Assembly: GCA_905183005.1 (NCBI GenBank)
Contig: CAJJDO010000168.1
Location: forward strand, 65,437 to 129,436
From: Paramecium pentaurelia
Taxonomy: Eukaryota > Ciliophora > Oligohymenophorea > Peniculida > Parameciidae
Direction: 5' to 3'
DNA length: 64,000 bases
The notes under the pieces: model-generated
What the model saw: the letters and a program-made list of their open reading frames with translations, nothing else
Told to the model about the DNA's origin: nothing
The model's database searches: none
Program-made: the position numbers and the translations under genes
In this document: positions 23,181 through 34,900 of the stretch, piece by piece
How the letters are laid out: each line of letters starts with the position of its first letter
Numbering within the stretch: the stretch's first letter is position 1

Positions 23181-24894
23181 ATGGACTAAAGAACTCCAAT
23201 ACAAAGGTTAATTGAAGAATTACATACAGGATCAGCTGCTTAATTATTAGAAGTGGTAAATCAATGTGAATAAACACCAAACATCTAATTAACAAAAGCA
23301 ATCTTGTTAATAAATAATAAGAATTATTAAGAAGCCTCATAAATTTTGAAAGGACTGAAGGATCATCCACTTTATCCATTTACAAGATTATATTTACTTT
23401 ATGTTGAAGGATAATATCAATAGGTTATTACAGAATCTAGAAAAAATATGCCAGAAGATCAATTATTAATAGGATAGGCATATTTAAAATTAGGAGAATT
23501 TGAATAAGCAATTTAATTATTTTAGAAATTACTTAAAGATGTATTATTATGTGTTAATAATCAAGAGCAAATTTCAAAAGGACTCTTAGGATATTTTAAC
23601 AAATATTGCTAATGCTGCTATTTAATAAAATGAGGAGAATTAAATGAAACAAATTAATTTATAAATAACAGAATTTATTAAAAAGAATAAAAATCAATAT
23701 GCCAGAGAATTATTACTTAACCATGCTTTACTTAATTTATAATTAAATGAGTAAATTTTTATAATTTATAATAAACTTTAGTTTAAAAACAGCAAAAGAG
23801 TTAACTATTAGATTTGAAAATATGGTAAAAGTTGAGAATGAATAAGATGAGGATCTATTTTTAGCTTAATTAATTTTAGATGTCATAAATCCAGGAGATT
23901 ACAAAAGCAAAGTTAAATAGTAATAATTATCAATCTAATTTATAGATATGAAATTTTAGAAAAAACTTCAGAATAAGCAGTATTATTGAATAATTTGGCA
24001 GTATTTTAAGAATATATACATCCACATCATGATTCATTGAAAAGAGTAGAAGAAGCATTATCATCAGATTATAAATTTACACCATCATAACTCAATGTTT
24101 TAAAAATTAATAAAGCTATTTTATAAATCATTAAAAATAGACCAACTAAAGAATAAGGTTTACCATTATCTATTCAGATTGCAATTAATAGATTAAAATG
24201 GGATTAACCAATTGAAGATCCATATCAATATTTAATATTTGCTACTAATAATGATAATACAAATAAAATAATTGAATTATGTAATGTAAAAAATTGGAAT
24301 TAAAATAAAGTATTAAGTACTTTCATCTTGGCTAATATTCTCAAATTATCTGATGATTCTCCTTATGATAAATAAATTTAATTGATTGCTTAATTTCATA
24401 AATCTTTAGTTTGCAATTACTATATTAAAAGAGGTAATCTTGATAAAGCTTTATAATACTATACTGAAGATTAACAAATCAAGAGTTAACTTGCTTTATT
24501 ATGTATTGAAAAGGGATAACTTCAATAAGGAGCTAAATTTATTGATTCTTTATAGTATGATGGAATAACAGATATGAATGAAATTGAAAATTTAGAGAAG
24601 AATATAGGATTATCAAAAAAAGTAGAAGTTTAAGTGAAGAAAATATAAAAAAAGAAAAAAAAGAGAATTAGATACCCTAAAAATTTTGATAAAACCAATC
24701 CTGGTCCATTGCCAAATCCAGAAAGATGGTTACCTAAATAAGAAAGAAAAGAATGGAAAAAGAAGAAATAAATTCATAGCAGAACTTAAGGAGGTAATGC
24801 AGGAAATGAAACAGTAAATACATTCAAATCAAGTGGAGCATCTACAGCATAGGTTAGTGTAGCTTAGAAAAAAACAAATAAATATAGAAAATGA
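23181..24894 (+). CDS. SRP72: signal recognition particle subunit SRP72
   Basis: Four exons; introns 23541-23565, 23751-23781 and 23920-23945; 543 residues (human 671). The N-terminal two thirds are TPR-like helical repeats (FTRLYLLYVEGQYQQVITES, LIGQAYLKLGEFEQAIQLFQ, AVLLNNLAVFQEY). The C-terminal segment is diagnostic: KKKKKRIRYPKNFDK, then NPGPLPNPERWLPKQERKEW, the SRP72 RNA-binding motif (human: KLPKNYDPKVTPDPERWLPMRERSYY). It is followed by a Gln/Ser/Thr tail (RTQGGNAGNETVN). SRP72 binds 7S RNA with SRP68 in the cytosolic particle that targets nascent chains to the ER. The gene starts 34 bp from the divergent XRCC1-like gene, so the two share a very short promoter region. Confidence 0.95.
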
Positions 24895-24952
24895 TAAGTT
24901 TTATAATATATTAAAATTACATAATTCTATTTTTAATATATATAGAATTATA

Positions 24953-25366
24953 TCAAATATACTATTCAGTGGGATTTTCTAGTTATTTAACATGATTTTC
25001 TAATTGTATAACTACTCTATTAACATTATTGAGATGATCCTTCATGTTTTCTACATTTTATCTTATGCTACGTGCCAATTACAGTCCATTATCTCTTGTT
25101 AAATCAATCATGTTGTTATCAAGTTTAAATTTATTTATTTAATCTTGCTTATCTGCATTTTATTATGTAAGTTAGTCTATTTGTTATTTATTAGCTAAAT
25201 TTTATGAAATTAGCTAATTTATTTGTTATAACTAATCAAAATTTTGTTCTTCAAGATGCTTTATTTGATTTTTTGAATAAAAAAATAAATAGCCTAATGC
25301 TCCTCCAAATGCTGTTCCAATTGCCATCCCAGTCAAAAGACTTTTGATGTCTATTTTGTCCCACAT
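24953..25366 (-). CDS. small single-pass membrane coiled-coil protein
   Basis: Single-exon frame of 137 residues. Residues 10-34 (LLTGMAIGTAFGGALGYLFF) form a Gly-rich transmembrane helix. The rest is a long Gln/Asn/Leu-rich coiled coil (NFDQLQQINQLISQNLANKQ, LENHVKQLENPTEQYI). No family recognised; the layout resembles tail-exposed organelle proteins, but the location is unknown. The start is the first ATG (MWDKIDIKS). Convergent with SRP72; 58 bp separate the stops. Confidence 0.7.
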
Positions 25367-26014
25367 TAGCAACAAGTTTGAATCAATTAATATAAAATAT
25401 GAAGATGTTTATTTCTATAAATAAATAATATATTAATTTTTTATTTATTATTTCTTATGATTACATAATTGATGATAATTCCAATCATGTTTAATAAAGT
25501 ATTATTTAAATAAATAAACACCTTAATAATAATTTACTCTTCAAATTATAGAATTTTTATAATGTATATAAATTTATACTAAATTAAATAATATAAAATT
25601 GGATGCAATTTTAATTAAAATGCATTAAAAAGTTCATAAATTTATATTTAAATATAAAAAATATATTATCATTTCTGATTTATTAAGACTTTATTATTTG
25701 AATCTATAATTTTTTCTTTTAAATTATCATATAAAAGTTGAAGAAAATATTATTAAAACTTATATTAAGAAATTAAAGATATTAAATCAATATATAAATT
25801 TTGTATTTACTATTAAAATACCATGTGAACCTTCATACTCTTGAAATATTTATATTTACTTCATAATTAATAATATTAATAAACTAAATTTATATTTATA
25901 TTTTCTTAAATATAAATATATTCATGTTAGATAAACCATATTAAGTGAATCTTATTAATGTATTTATTCATTTTAATTATTTGTAAATTTTGATAATTTA
26001 TTCTTGTTTACATA
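25367..26014. other. very AT-rich intergenic spacer
   Basis: About 650 bp between divergent genes, among the most AT-rich stretches of the window, dominated by TATA/AAATAT words. It likely holds both promoters. No coding frame seen. Confidence 0.5.
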
Positions 26015-28408
26015 ATGTCATCCTAAATATTTAAAGTAGAATGTCCTATACACAAATCTGAAGCAATAGCAATTAATTTAAATCCTAACATATAATTGTC
26101 AGAAATGATGTAGTGTATATATTGTTTAGTTGGTAATACATCTAGATTAATTATCCCAATAAGAGACATTAAAAATTTTATTGAGAATTTCATTACTTTA
26201 CAAAAATAGAAGAGTGATGAAATTAATCAACTCAAAGAAACTTACTTGATTCAATTATTAAACAATTTGAGTAAAATGAAAAAAGAAATCGTAAATATTT
26301 TTGACAATGGAATCAATATAATACAAACTTAATTATAATTTAATAGAGAAGAAGAGGAGAAATTGAAAAATAACAAAGGAATAGGAGATGTTAGTATTAA
26401 TTAACAGATCTAATAGATTATAGAGTATTAATACAGTTACTGTTAGCAATAAAATAAATTAAATGATTTGATCTTTATACAATCTCTTTCTAAAGAGCTT
26501 CAATAGATTAATAATTTTGATGGAATTCAAAATTGTTTAGATCTTTTGTGTGATTTTTAAAAATAGTATTAAATGAAAAATAAATTAAATATAATTGATA
26601 AATTACTATTGAAAGAATGTGATAAATAAATATTAAGTGTAAATTCAAGTGAAACACCAAAATTGAATCTAGTATGTTAACATCATTAAAAGGAAATAAT
26701 AATGATAGATATGAATGAGAATGTTGATAAATCAATGAGATTGTGTTGCATAGAATGTATGCCAGAAATATATTGGTCATTAACTAAATGCAAGGAAAAA
26801 TGGAAGATATTTGAATAAAAAAAGAGAATTTATTTTTAATAATAAATTTTTGATATGGAAGTGTAATATAAATAAATACGAGATCAAAATAAGAAAATAG
26901 AATAATAAATTATAGATTAATTAAAAGGAATAAGAATATAATTTGAAGATACTTTGGCTATAAATAAACAAAAAATCTATTCTAATATTAATATATAAAA
27001 TGAAGATTGGATAAATTTAAATTAAGATTAAATATTGGAAAGAGTAGAAATATTGATTTAATCAGAAGAATCTTAAAATCAGATAATTCATAATGAATAT
27101 TAATAAATTACTGATTATGCTTTAAAATTATTATAAGAATAAATAAAAGAGTTAAAAGTTTAATAATAACATTTATATGATAATTTAAGATCAACATTAT
27201 GTCATTCATAAGAAATTAGTAAATCAGCTAGTTCTTCAGATGAAAGTTACTTAAATGATAATGATTATTAAATACATAAAAATGTAAACTCATTTAGAAA
27301 TAACTAAAAATTATAAGAATTAATATAAATTCAATCTTAGGAATCACAAATGATGATTTAAAGAATTTAGAATGATAGTAACTTTTCATCTCCTAATTGT
27401 TTTGATGATATTCAAATTGATAAAGAGAATATTGATTATAAAGAATAATGTATGATATAATACTAAATTATAAGTAAGTATTCATAAATATAAAATTGTT
27501 ATGCAATATCTTTTAATTTTGATTAAACTATAATGATTAGTGGATGTCAAAATGATATAGCTATTTGGTAATTTAATGATGGGAAGATATAACATATAAT
27601 AGATCTTTAAGGTCATTCAAATCAAGTTATATCACTTAAATTTAGTGCTAATAAGAATGAATTTGTTTCTGGTAGTACTGATAAATCTATTAGATATTGG
27701 GAACTAATCAATAATATTTGGGTATGCAAATAAGTACTTTTAGGACATAAAAGATAGATTGATTGTTTATTAATGAGTAATAAAAATAACCAAATATTAT
27801 CATGTAGTTGTGATAAAACAATAAGGATTTGGACAAAAAATCAATAATCTTAATGGTTTCAAGTACAAAATTTAACTAATCATTCTGCTTATGTTAGATG
27901 TATAAGTCTTAATAAATCATAAAATTTACTTGTTTCTTGTGGGGAAGATAAATTGATATTAATATGGGAACTGAATAAATCTAAAGTATGGAATTTAATA
28001 TAAAGTATTAAAAATGATGATTTTGGTTATAGAATTTGTTTTATTGATGATCTAAAAATAGCATGGTAACCAAGAAGTTAAAATATAACTTTTTTCTATG
28101 AATATGATAAAAATACAAATTAATTTGAATTAGATTAACATCATATAGTATTATAATAATCTAGTGAGGGTTACTAAAACTTTTTCCCTTCTATATATAA
28201 TGAAGAAAAATAGGTTCTTATAAATAAACATGGATAGTTTGTTTATATAATGAAAATGAATTTGTCACATAATTTAGAGATCTCCCAAATAATAGATATA
28301 GGTCATTATTGTAATTATGGTTCATTGACTAATAATGGTTAATTTTTAGTGATATGGGATGAAAAATCAAAATGCTTGTAAGTTAGATAAGCCACATTTA
28401 AAAAATGA
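26015..28408 (+). CDS. zinc-finger / coiled-coil / WD40 protein
   Basis: Intronless gene of 797 residues. Near the N-terminus CPIHKSEAIAINL and QCIYCLVGN form a C-x2-H ... C-x2-C cluster, and a second cluster of similar shape lies near residue 221 (VCQHHQKEIIMI ... LCCIECMPE); both look like B-box-type zinc sites. Long coiled coils lie between and after them up to about residue 460. The C-terminal 310 residues are WD40 repeats: SGCQNDIAIWQFNDGKIQ, LQGHSNQVISLKFSANKNEF, SGSTDKSIRYWELI, SCSCDKTIRIWTKNQQ, NHSAYVRCISLNKSQNLLVS, CGEDKLILIWEL. Such proteins are usually scaffolds. No RING domain is visible, so an E3 ligase function is not supported. Lack of introns over 2.4 kb is unusual here. Confidence 0.85.
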
Positions 28409-28589
28409 GAATAAATATTATTTATATATTATAATTATTCACAACCAAAGTTGTTACTGAAAAGAATTAATTATAGCAATTTTATTATTAAATTTCTTTG
28501 TTTTAATAATCATATAATTGATTAAGGATTTAATTGTTTTATTACATAAACCTTAATCCCTAATAATAATTATTCTAAAGAAACTCAAT

Positions 28590-28959
28590 ATGGGAACATG
28601 TTAATTTGAAGCTTAGAAATAATATAAACAAGACAGTCTTAACGATATTGAAGCATCATCCTAACCTTATATCGTTTAATTGAAACTTACTCCCCTTGTT
28701 AGTAACATAACCGGTGATGATGATAAAATGGATGAATTATACTATGATATTGAAAAATAAATCTCTATAAAATAAGTATAATTATCAATTATAATAGGAA
28801 AAAGAATAAGTAGGTGTCAGTGAACTTAAATTCTCTTCAAAATTGTATTTAACTCACGATGATCCTTCTTATATCTAATCTGATCACCTTTAATAGACTC
28901 CGAAGCCATCAAAAAAAAGTAAGAATCTAAATGCAAAATTCAAAGAGATGATTATATGA
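28590..28959 (+). CDS. small protein with MGTC acylation-type N-terminus
   Basis: Two exons with a 22-nt intron at 28776-28797; 115 residues. It begins MGTCQFEAQKQYKQ: Gly2 and Cys4 suggest myristoylation and palmitoylation, so membrane attachment is likely. The body is acidic (TGDDDKMDELYYDIEKQ) and the end is Ser/Lys-rich with TP/SP sites (QQTPKPSKKSKNLNAKF). No domain recognised. The same MGxCQ start occurs in the PUB protein at 11778. The frame needs the intron, which supports the model. Confidence 0.6.
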
Positions 28960-29404
28960 ATCCTAGTAATATAATAATTTGATGATATATGATACATTTT
29001 ACTAATATATCCTTAAAGAATTATAATTATATCAAAGAATTAATTGATTATTTTTAAATGGTTGCTCTTACTAATTAATTAAATGTTCTTTTTAAGCTAT
29101 CTCTCAAATAAATCGAATTATTTTAATTTCAAGAGAAATAAAAAATCTGTATTCAAATAACACGTATTATTTTTTTCATGATATACTTTATTATTATTAC
29201 AGATATTTTATAAAAAATGATTATTATTTATAGAAATACTTCTAATTTATTAGAAATTTGATATTTTATATGATGTTTAACTTAAATATTTTTGTAGCAT
29301 TCAAATAGCAAACTTAAATTAAGATATAGAAAAAAGTAAATATATTTTTTATTAAAAATTATAATATGAATTAGTTTTAATAAAAATATAGATTATTTAA
29401 TTAA
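28960..29404. other. AT-rich intergenic spacer
   Basis: About 445 bp between two plus-strand genes. No frame or element found. An in-frame ATG at 29366 might extend the next gene into this gap by 13 residues. Confidence 0.45.
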
Positions 29405-30223
29405 ATGCAATCTAATTATTGGTGGAAGATCACCAAAAAAGAATAAATTCAATTGGTAATTTCAGGATTGATTGGAGCAATAATATGTCTATTATCAATA
29501 ACAATAGGGAATTTCATATTAATTGAGATTCGATTCAATATTTTATTTTCAGCTGTAATATATTTAAATTATGTAGGAAGTATTTTGGATTAACATTTAT
29601 ATTAACAGGTGTTTATATTTTGTTGAAAACTAAAATTTTAATGAATAATACAATTAATACTTAATGGACTTTAAAATAAAAGTATTTAGTATGTTTTGCA
29701 AGTGTTATTATTGCATCTGGACTTATATGTTTTTGTTTATATTTTGATCAAGAATGGTAAAGTACTCGAATAGAATAGGCATAAAGGATTGAATTTTTAT
29801 ACAAAGATTCCTTTGTATGTGATTTTGGGAATGTCTTTGAGTTCTACTATATGCTATTTAACTATTGATTTAATCAATTTTTTTGTTGGATTAACTCAAA
29901 AAGTATAATAAAGAACTATTGTGGAAACTCCCAATTAGATTATATCATTTATCTTTATAAGTTCATTGATTGGATTTCTTTAAGGATTATTATTTAGTTC
30001 TTTGGATATTGAAGTATATTCATACACTTATTTATATTAGGATGTTGAAAATAAAAATATTTCATTTTACTTAATTATGTTTGAGGAATTACTATTAGTT
30101 CCTTTTATTATAGTATTAGGTTGTATTGGAGGAGTTTTTAATGAATATCTAAGATTAAAAGGTAGCCATTTATAATCTTATACATTTGAACCAATCAATG
30201 ATCCATTTACAGATGAAATTTGA
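29405..30223 (+). CDS. polytopic membrane protein of unknown function
   Basis: Three exons; introns 29580-29608 and 29757-29778 (29 and 22 nt) give 255 residues (268 if the upstream in-frame ATG at 29366 is used). At least five hydrophobic segments are visible: LVISGLIGAIICLLSITIGN, CFASVIIASGLICFCLYF, LYVILGMSLSSTICYLTIDL, SFIFISSLIGFLQGLLF and LLLVPFIIVLGCIGGVF. The C-terminal tail is short and polar. I do not recognise the family. The stop is 26 bp before the start of the formyltransferase gene on the same strand, so the genes are tightly packed but need not be co-transcribed. Confidence 0.7.
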
Positions 30224-30248
30224 TTATTCATTTTTGTATATTAATAAT

Positions 30249-31285
30249 ATGAAAACTTTTTTTTTTGGAAGTGGCTTATTTCCTTTGCCAATTTTTTAAA
30301 GGCTACATAAGTTGTCAGCAATTGATCCCAAAATAAATTTGATAACAGTGCCAAATCATTCACATAAAGAGAAAAACTAAATAAAAGATTATGCTATCTA
30401 ATAATAATTTAGTATATGTTTTGAAAATATATAGAAATATATTAGCCAAATTTATCAGATAAAGGCAACAGTTTTATTAATGAAATAAAAGATCAACCTG
30501 ATTTGGGAATAGTTTGTAATTATGGATACATGATTCCTAATTAAATTATAGATATTTTTAAGAAAGGAGTTTATGTAATTCATCCTTCTCTTTTACCAAA
30601 ATACAGAGGAGCAGCTCCAATACAAAGAGCTATTATGAATGATGAATAAAAAACAGGTGTCTCATTTATTGAGATTTCAAAAAATAAGTAGATATTAATT
30701 AATATCTAGAGATTTGATGCAGGTGCTATCCTTTTAAGAAAAGAAATTGATATTCTAGCAGTTGATAGATATAAAGAGTTATCATAGAAATTATCATAAT
30801 TGACAGCAGATTCAATAGAGGAATTTATTAATAATATTGATAAATATGAGAGATTGAGCTAAAATACAAGTGAAACAACTAAAGCACCCAAGATTACTTA
30901 GATTGATTTAAAAGTGGATTTTAATAATAATGCAAAGAAGATTTACAATTAATATAGAGGAATTTATGGGACTAATTTCCATAGTTTGAAATTGAAATAT
31001 CAAGAGAGAGAATTCTATTTGGAAAATATTACATAAATAAATGACTTAGAATTAGAACATTTAAAGTAATTTAATACAGCTGAGAATGGCACAATATGGT
31101 TATTAAAGATTAAATAATTCAAAAATTATTTCTATATAAAATGTAATGAAAATAGTTGGATCAGAGTCTAAGAATTCAGATTTACAGATAGAGGTAGTAG
31201 TTAAGCTGCATATACATTTAAGAATCAATTCATGATGGATTTTAAATTTGATAGTTTCGATAACTATTACAAATTAAGTTATTGA
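30249..31285 (+). CDS. MTFMT: methionyl-tRNA formyltransferase, mitochondrial type
   Basis: At least two exons; intron 30412-30434 (23 nt). The N-terminus MKTFFFGSGLFPLPIFQRL is the Rossmann start of the formyl-transfer domain. The active-site region reads GVYVIHPSLLPKYRGAAPIQ with the conserved N/I-H-P-S-x-L-P-x-x-R-G-x-x-P motif; the usual catalytic Asn before HPS is replaced by Ile by direct reading. FDAGAILLRKEIDI is the D-x-G-x-I-L motif before the C-terminal OB domain (AENGTIWLLKIKQ). A 24-nt in-frame segment at 30688-30711 may be a further intron: removing it restores the family spacing in GVSFIEISKNKFDAG. The enzyme formylates initiator Met-tRNA in mitochondria. 329-337 residues. Confidence 0.88.
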
Positions 31286-31332
31286 ATATATAAGTATATA
31301 TAACTAATTGTATAAAGAGTAATAATAAAATT

Positions 31333-31974
31333 ATGCACGATTATAAGTATCCAAAGATTGATGCCAAGCATTTTCATTATCACAATGATGGCACTGGAAG
31401 GTAATATTAATGTATGATTATTAGGGATCAGTATGTAAAACATATAAATGGTGGTCTATTGTCATAAAAAATGCTTAGCTCACTCGATTTATCTCCAAGG
31501 GCGGATTTCACAAAGATGATATTTCCAAAAAGTGCAACAAAGTAAACGATATTGTTATAAGTTAGTTCTCGAAGTAGAGGATTGCTTCCTCCTTAACATT
31601 AAAGAATTCAACATTATTTTGGAGATGGAAAAGGAAGAGATTATTTTGTAACGATTAATGATGGTGGATAAGTTTAATTAAAAAGTTGGAAAGATCATCC
31701 AGATCAAGCATTCCCAGCTCAATTACGAAAGTATGGAAGAGAATACTCTCAACCTGACTGTGTTAAGTACTTAATATCAAATAACTCAAAATTATAATAA
31801 TTAACTCAAACTATGAAATTAAGATAGAGTTAATTTACAAAGCATATTAGTGCTCCTAAGAAACAATCCAGTCCATAATTATAGAGTTTTATGCCGGATC
31901 TGAATGAAGGTGGAAAATACCAGACATACCAATAACTGAAATACTAGAGTAAAGCATGTTCTTTTGCAGAATGA
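31333..31974 (+). CDS. protein with two DGxGRDxYV..NGG motifs, possibly microtubule-associated
   Basis: Two exons with a 24-nt intron at 31401-31424; 205 residues. The motif YHNDGTGRDQYVKHINGG near the N-terminus is repeated later as YFGDGKGRDYFVTINDGG. Motifs of the form DGxGRDxYI..NGG are known to me from ciliary and sperm-tail proteins of protists and animals, but I cannot name the family, and a role in axonemes is inference. The rest is basic, with Gln/Ser-rich stretches (KKQSSPQLQSFMPDLNEGGK). The intron splits the first motif exactly and is needed for it to read through. The stop lies 17 bp from the convergent giant gene. Confidence 0.65.
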
Positions 31975-31990
31975 TACATAATTTGATAAA

Positions 31991-34900
31991 TCATATCCTC
32001 AAACGCACCTGATTTTGAGCTATCAATCTTTAGATTACTGGGTTGTCGACATGGTTTGATAATTCTTCTCCATACAATTCAATAAACATGGAGGCTTTCT
32101 TGGGTACAGTGCAATAACATGTCTTTTCAGTAGGCTCTGAATTTTCAAGAGCTTCAAGTTCTTTAATAACATCTTTAATGTTATTCTTAGTAACTTCAAC
32201 CAATTTAGTATTGATAAGACAGATTCTAAATATAATAATAATTAAATTACTCTTTAGTTTCAGATACTGGTGGTTTAGGAGTTGGAGTCACTGGAGGAGG
32301 AACAGTGATATCTAAAATACAATAATCATAATAAAATACCATCAGGGAAAACAGGTCTAGAAGCTCCACCGCAAAGATTCATTCTGAATTTACCAATATG
32401 GCCATTCCATGAAGGATAGAAACGATCTTTACCAATGTTCAAGTAGACTTATGGTACTAAGAAATGATTGACATTCTCAAAGAGTATGGTTTCTTTTCTA
32501 TCTTTGAATTAAACATATCCCTCTGCCTTTCTAGTATCTCTATTGTAAGAATAAAAGATGAAATGCCAATTGGTCTATTGTTATTTCTATGGAACAATCT
32601 TAGCAAGATTTGGATCTCCAGCTCCATTCAAATTCTTATAAGTATAAGTAGTAAAGGCATAGATGCCATCTTGAGCAGGTGAAACCCAGGCAGCCAAAGT
32701 TCTATCTCCCAATCTTTCAGCATTCTTATTTGCTTCTTCTTTATTGATGTGAAGACGGAAGGCTAAATGCCATTATTCCATAGTTGTTTATTTCCATTTG
32801 AACCAACCAGAAACACTGTATTCAGATGGGAAGGCAGCTGAAGGATCTGATGGGATTTCCATAACTGTAGCCTTGGCTAATTCAAACTTCTTAGATTCTT
32901 AAATGAGAACTTATTCAACAGCCTTGGAACAGACTTCTTTTGGTTAAGGATTGCAAGCCAAAGCAAACTTATTTAATTCATCAACAGTATCAAGATGAGC
33001 ACCAGCACCAATCTTAAATACAGCTCTGGTTAATTGACCATTGATAGTTGGATATAATTTGAGATCTGATCCTCCGATTATGAGTCTTAAATATGTTGGT
33101 TTTTCATGTGTAACATCAAATGTGACTGATTATGGTTCTTTACCAGTGTATTTAACAAAACCAACTGCTTGATTTGTAATACTACTGTAACTGAAATAGA
33201 TGTAAGTCCAAACTCCTTCAATATCTCCATATTCAATGTTTTTGTTCAGATTCCAATTATTGCTCTTATAATCATTTGTAATAAATGTGTAGGCACCTTG
33301 ACCTTACCAAATAGCCAATAATCTATCTCCCTTTTCAATATTTTAATATTCTTTATTGACTGTTAATCTACTCATGAAATACCATGGTTCACTCTTACCT
33401 TAATACATTGGTTTAGGATGTCTGCTCAAATATCTGACCCAATATGAGTAACCATATTCTCTGATATCTTTCAAATTCTCTGGAGTGGCTTCAATATCAG
33501 CTAATGGTTTGACATCATCATATGCAGTATCTACAATAGTTTCATCACCCATTTAACATTTTGGTTCTGGTAATGGTTAAGGTGGTTCAACTGGAATAAC
33601 AGGTGGTTTAGGTAATTCAGGAGGATTTCCTGGAGTAAATTATGGATTGTATGGATCTTGGCAATTTACAAATGTGACATCAGCTATATATCCATTGAAT
33701 GATGGGTAGAATTAATCTTTTCCTATCAATATTCTTAATACTGGAACCAAGTAATGATTTACATTAGGGAATTTCACATCTAATTTACCATCCTTAAATA
33801 TAATCGATCCATATGCTTCTCTGGTCTCTCTATTATATTAGAATGTAATATAATGCCATTCAGTATGTTTATCTTAATGTTTAATTACTTAAGCTGCATT
33901 TGGTTATCCTGCTCCAAACATATTTGTATAAGTATATGTGGCAAATGCATATAATTATTGATCACTTAACCAAACTGCTAATGTTCTATCTCCCAACAAA
34001 TCAGCATTTTTATTAGTCTTTTAATCATTAATTGTAACTCTAAATGCCAAATGCCATGGTTCTTATTTTGTTGGTTCCCATTTATACCAACCACCAATAC
34101 CATACATAGTTGGGAATAAAGATTTTTCATCTCTTACATGTTCATAAAATTCTGGTTGAGTTGATTCATATTTCTTTATGCCCTCAATTAATTTGCTTTC
34201 AGTCTTACCCTTACAATCTGGTTCTGGTCTTGGGTTGCAAGCTAACACAAACTTATTGAAATCATCTTCAGTATTAACAAATGAACCTGCACCTAATTTT
34301 AGAATTGGTGATGAGATTTGACCATTAAATCCTGGATATTATTTAAGATCTGAACCTCCTACAATTAATCTCAAGAATTTAGGTTAGTCATGTTTGGCAT
34401 CAATAACAGTAAATTGTGTCTTATCTCCAACTCTAACAACACCAACAGCTTATCCTGATTTGTAACTGAAATGAATATATGTCCAAACACCTTCAATATC
34501 TCCATAAGGTATTTATTTGTTAAGATTTGGATTACCTGAAGCAACATCATTAGTGATAAATGTATATCCAGCTTAACCTAACCAAATAGCCAACAATCTA
34601 TCTCCCATTCTAATGTTATCATATGGATCATTATTTGTTAATCTAGAAATGAAATACCATGGTTCACTGGCTCCTTTAATAAGACTATCTGGCCATCTTG
34701 TAAGCCATCTAGTCCAAAATCCATATCCGTATTCAATTGCACTTCCTAATTTATCTTCAGTGACTTTGAGATCAACAACTTTATCACCACTTGAAGGCAT
34801 GTCTCCAATTTGAACTTGTCCACTAACACACTTTCTAACAATTTCAGGTTCTTAAGGTTTAGGTGGTTAAACAGGTTCTTCAGGTTTAGTTGGATCTACT

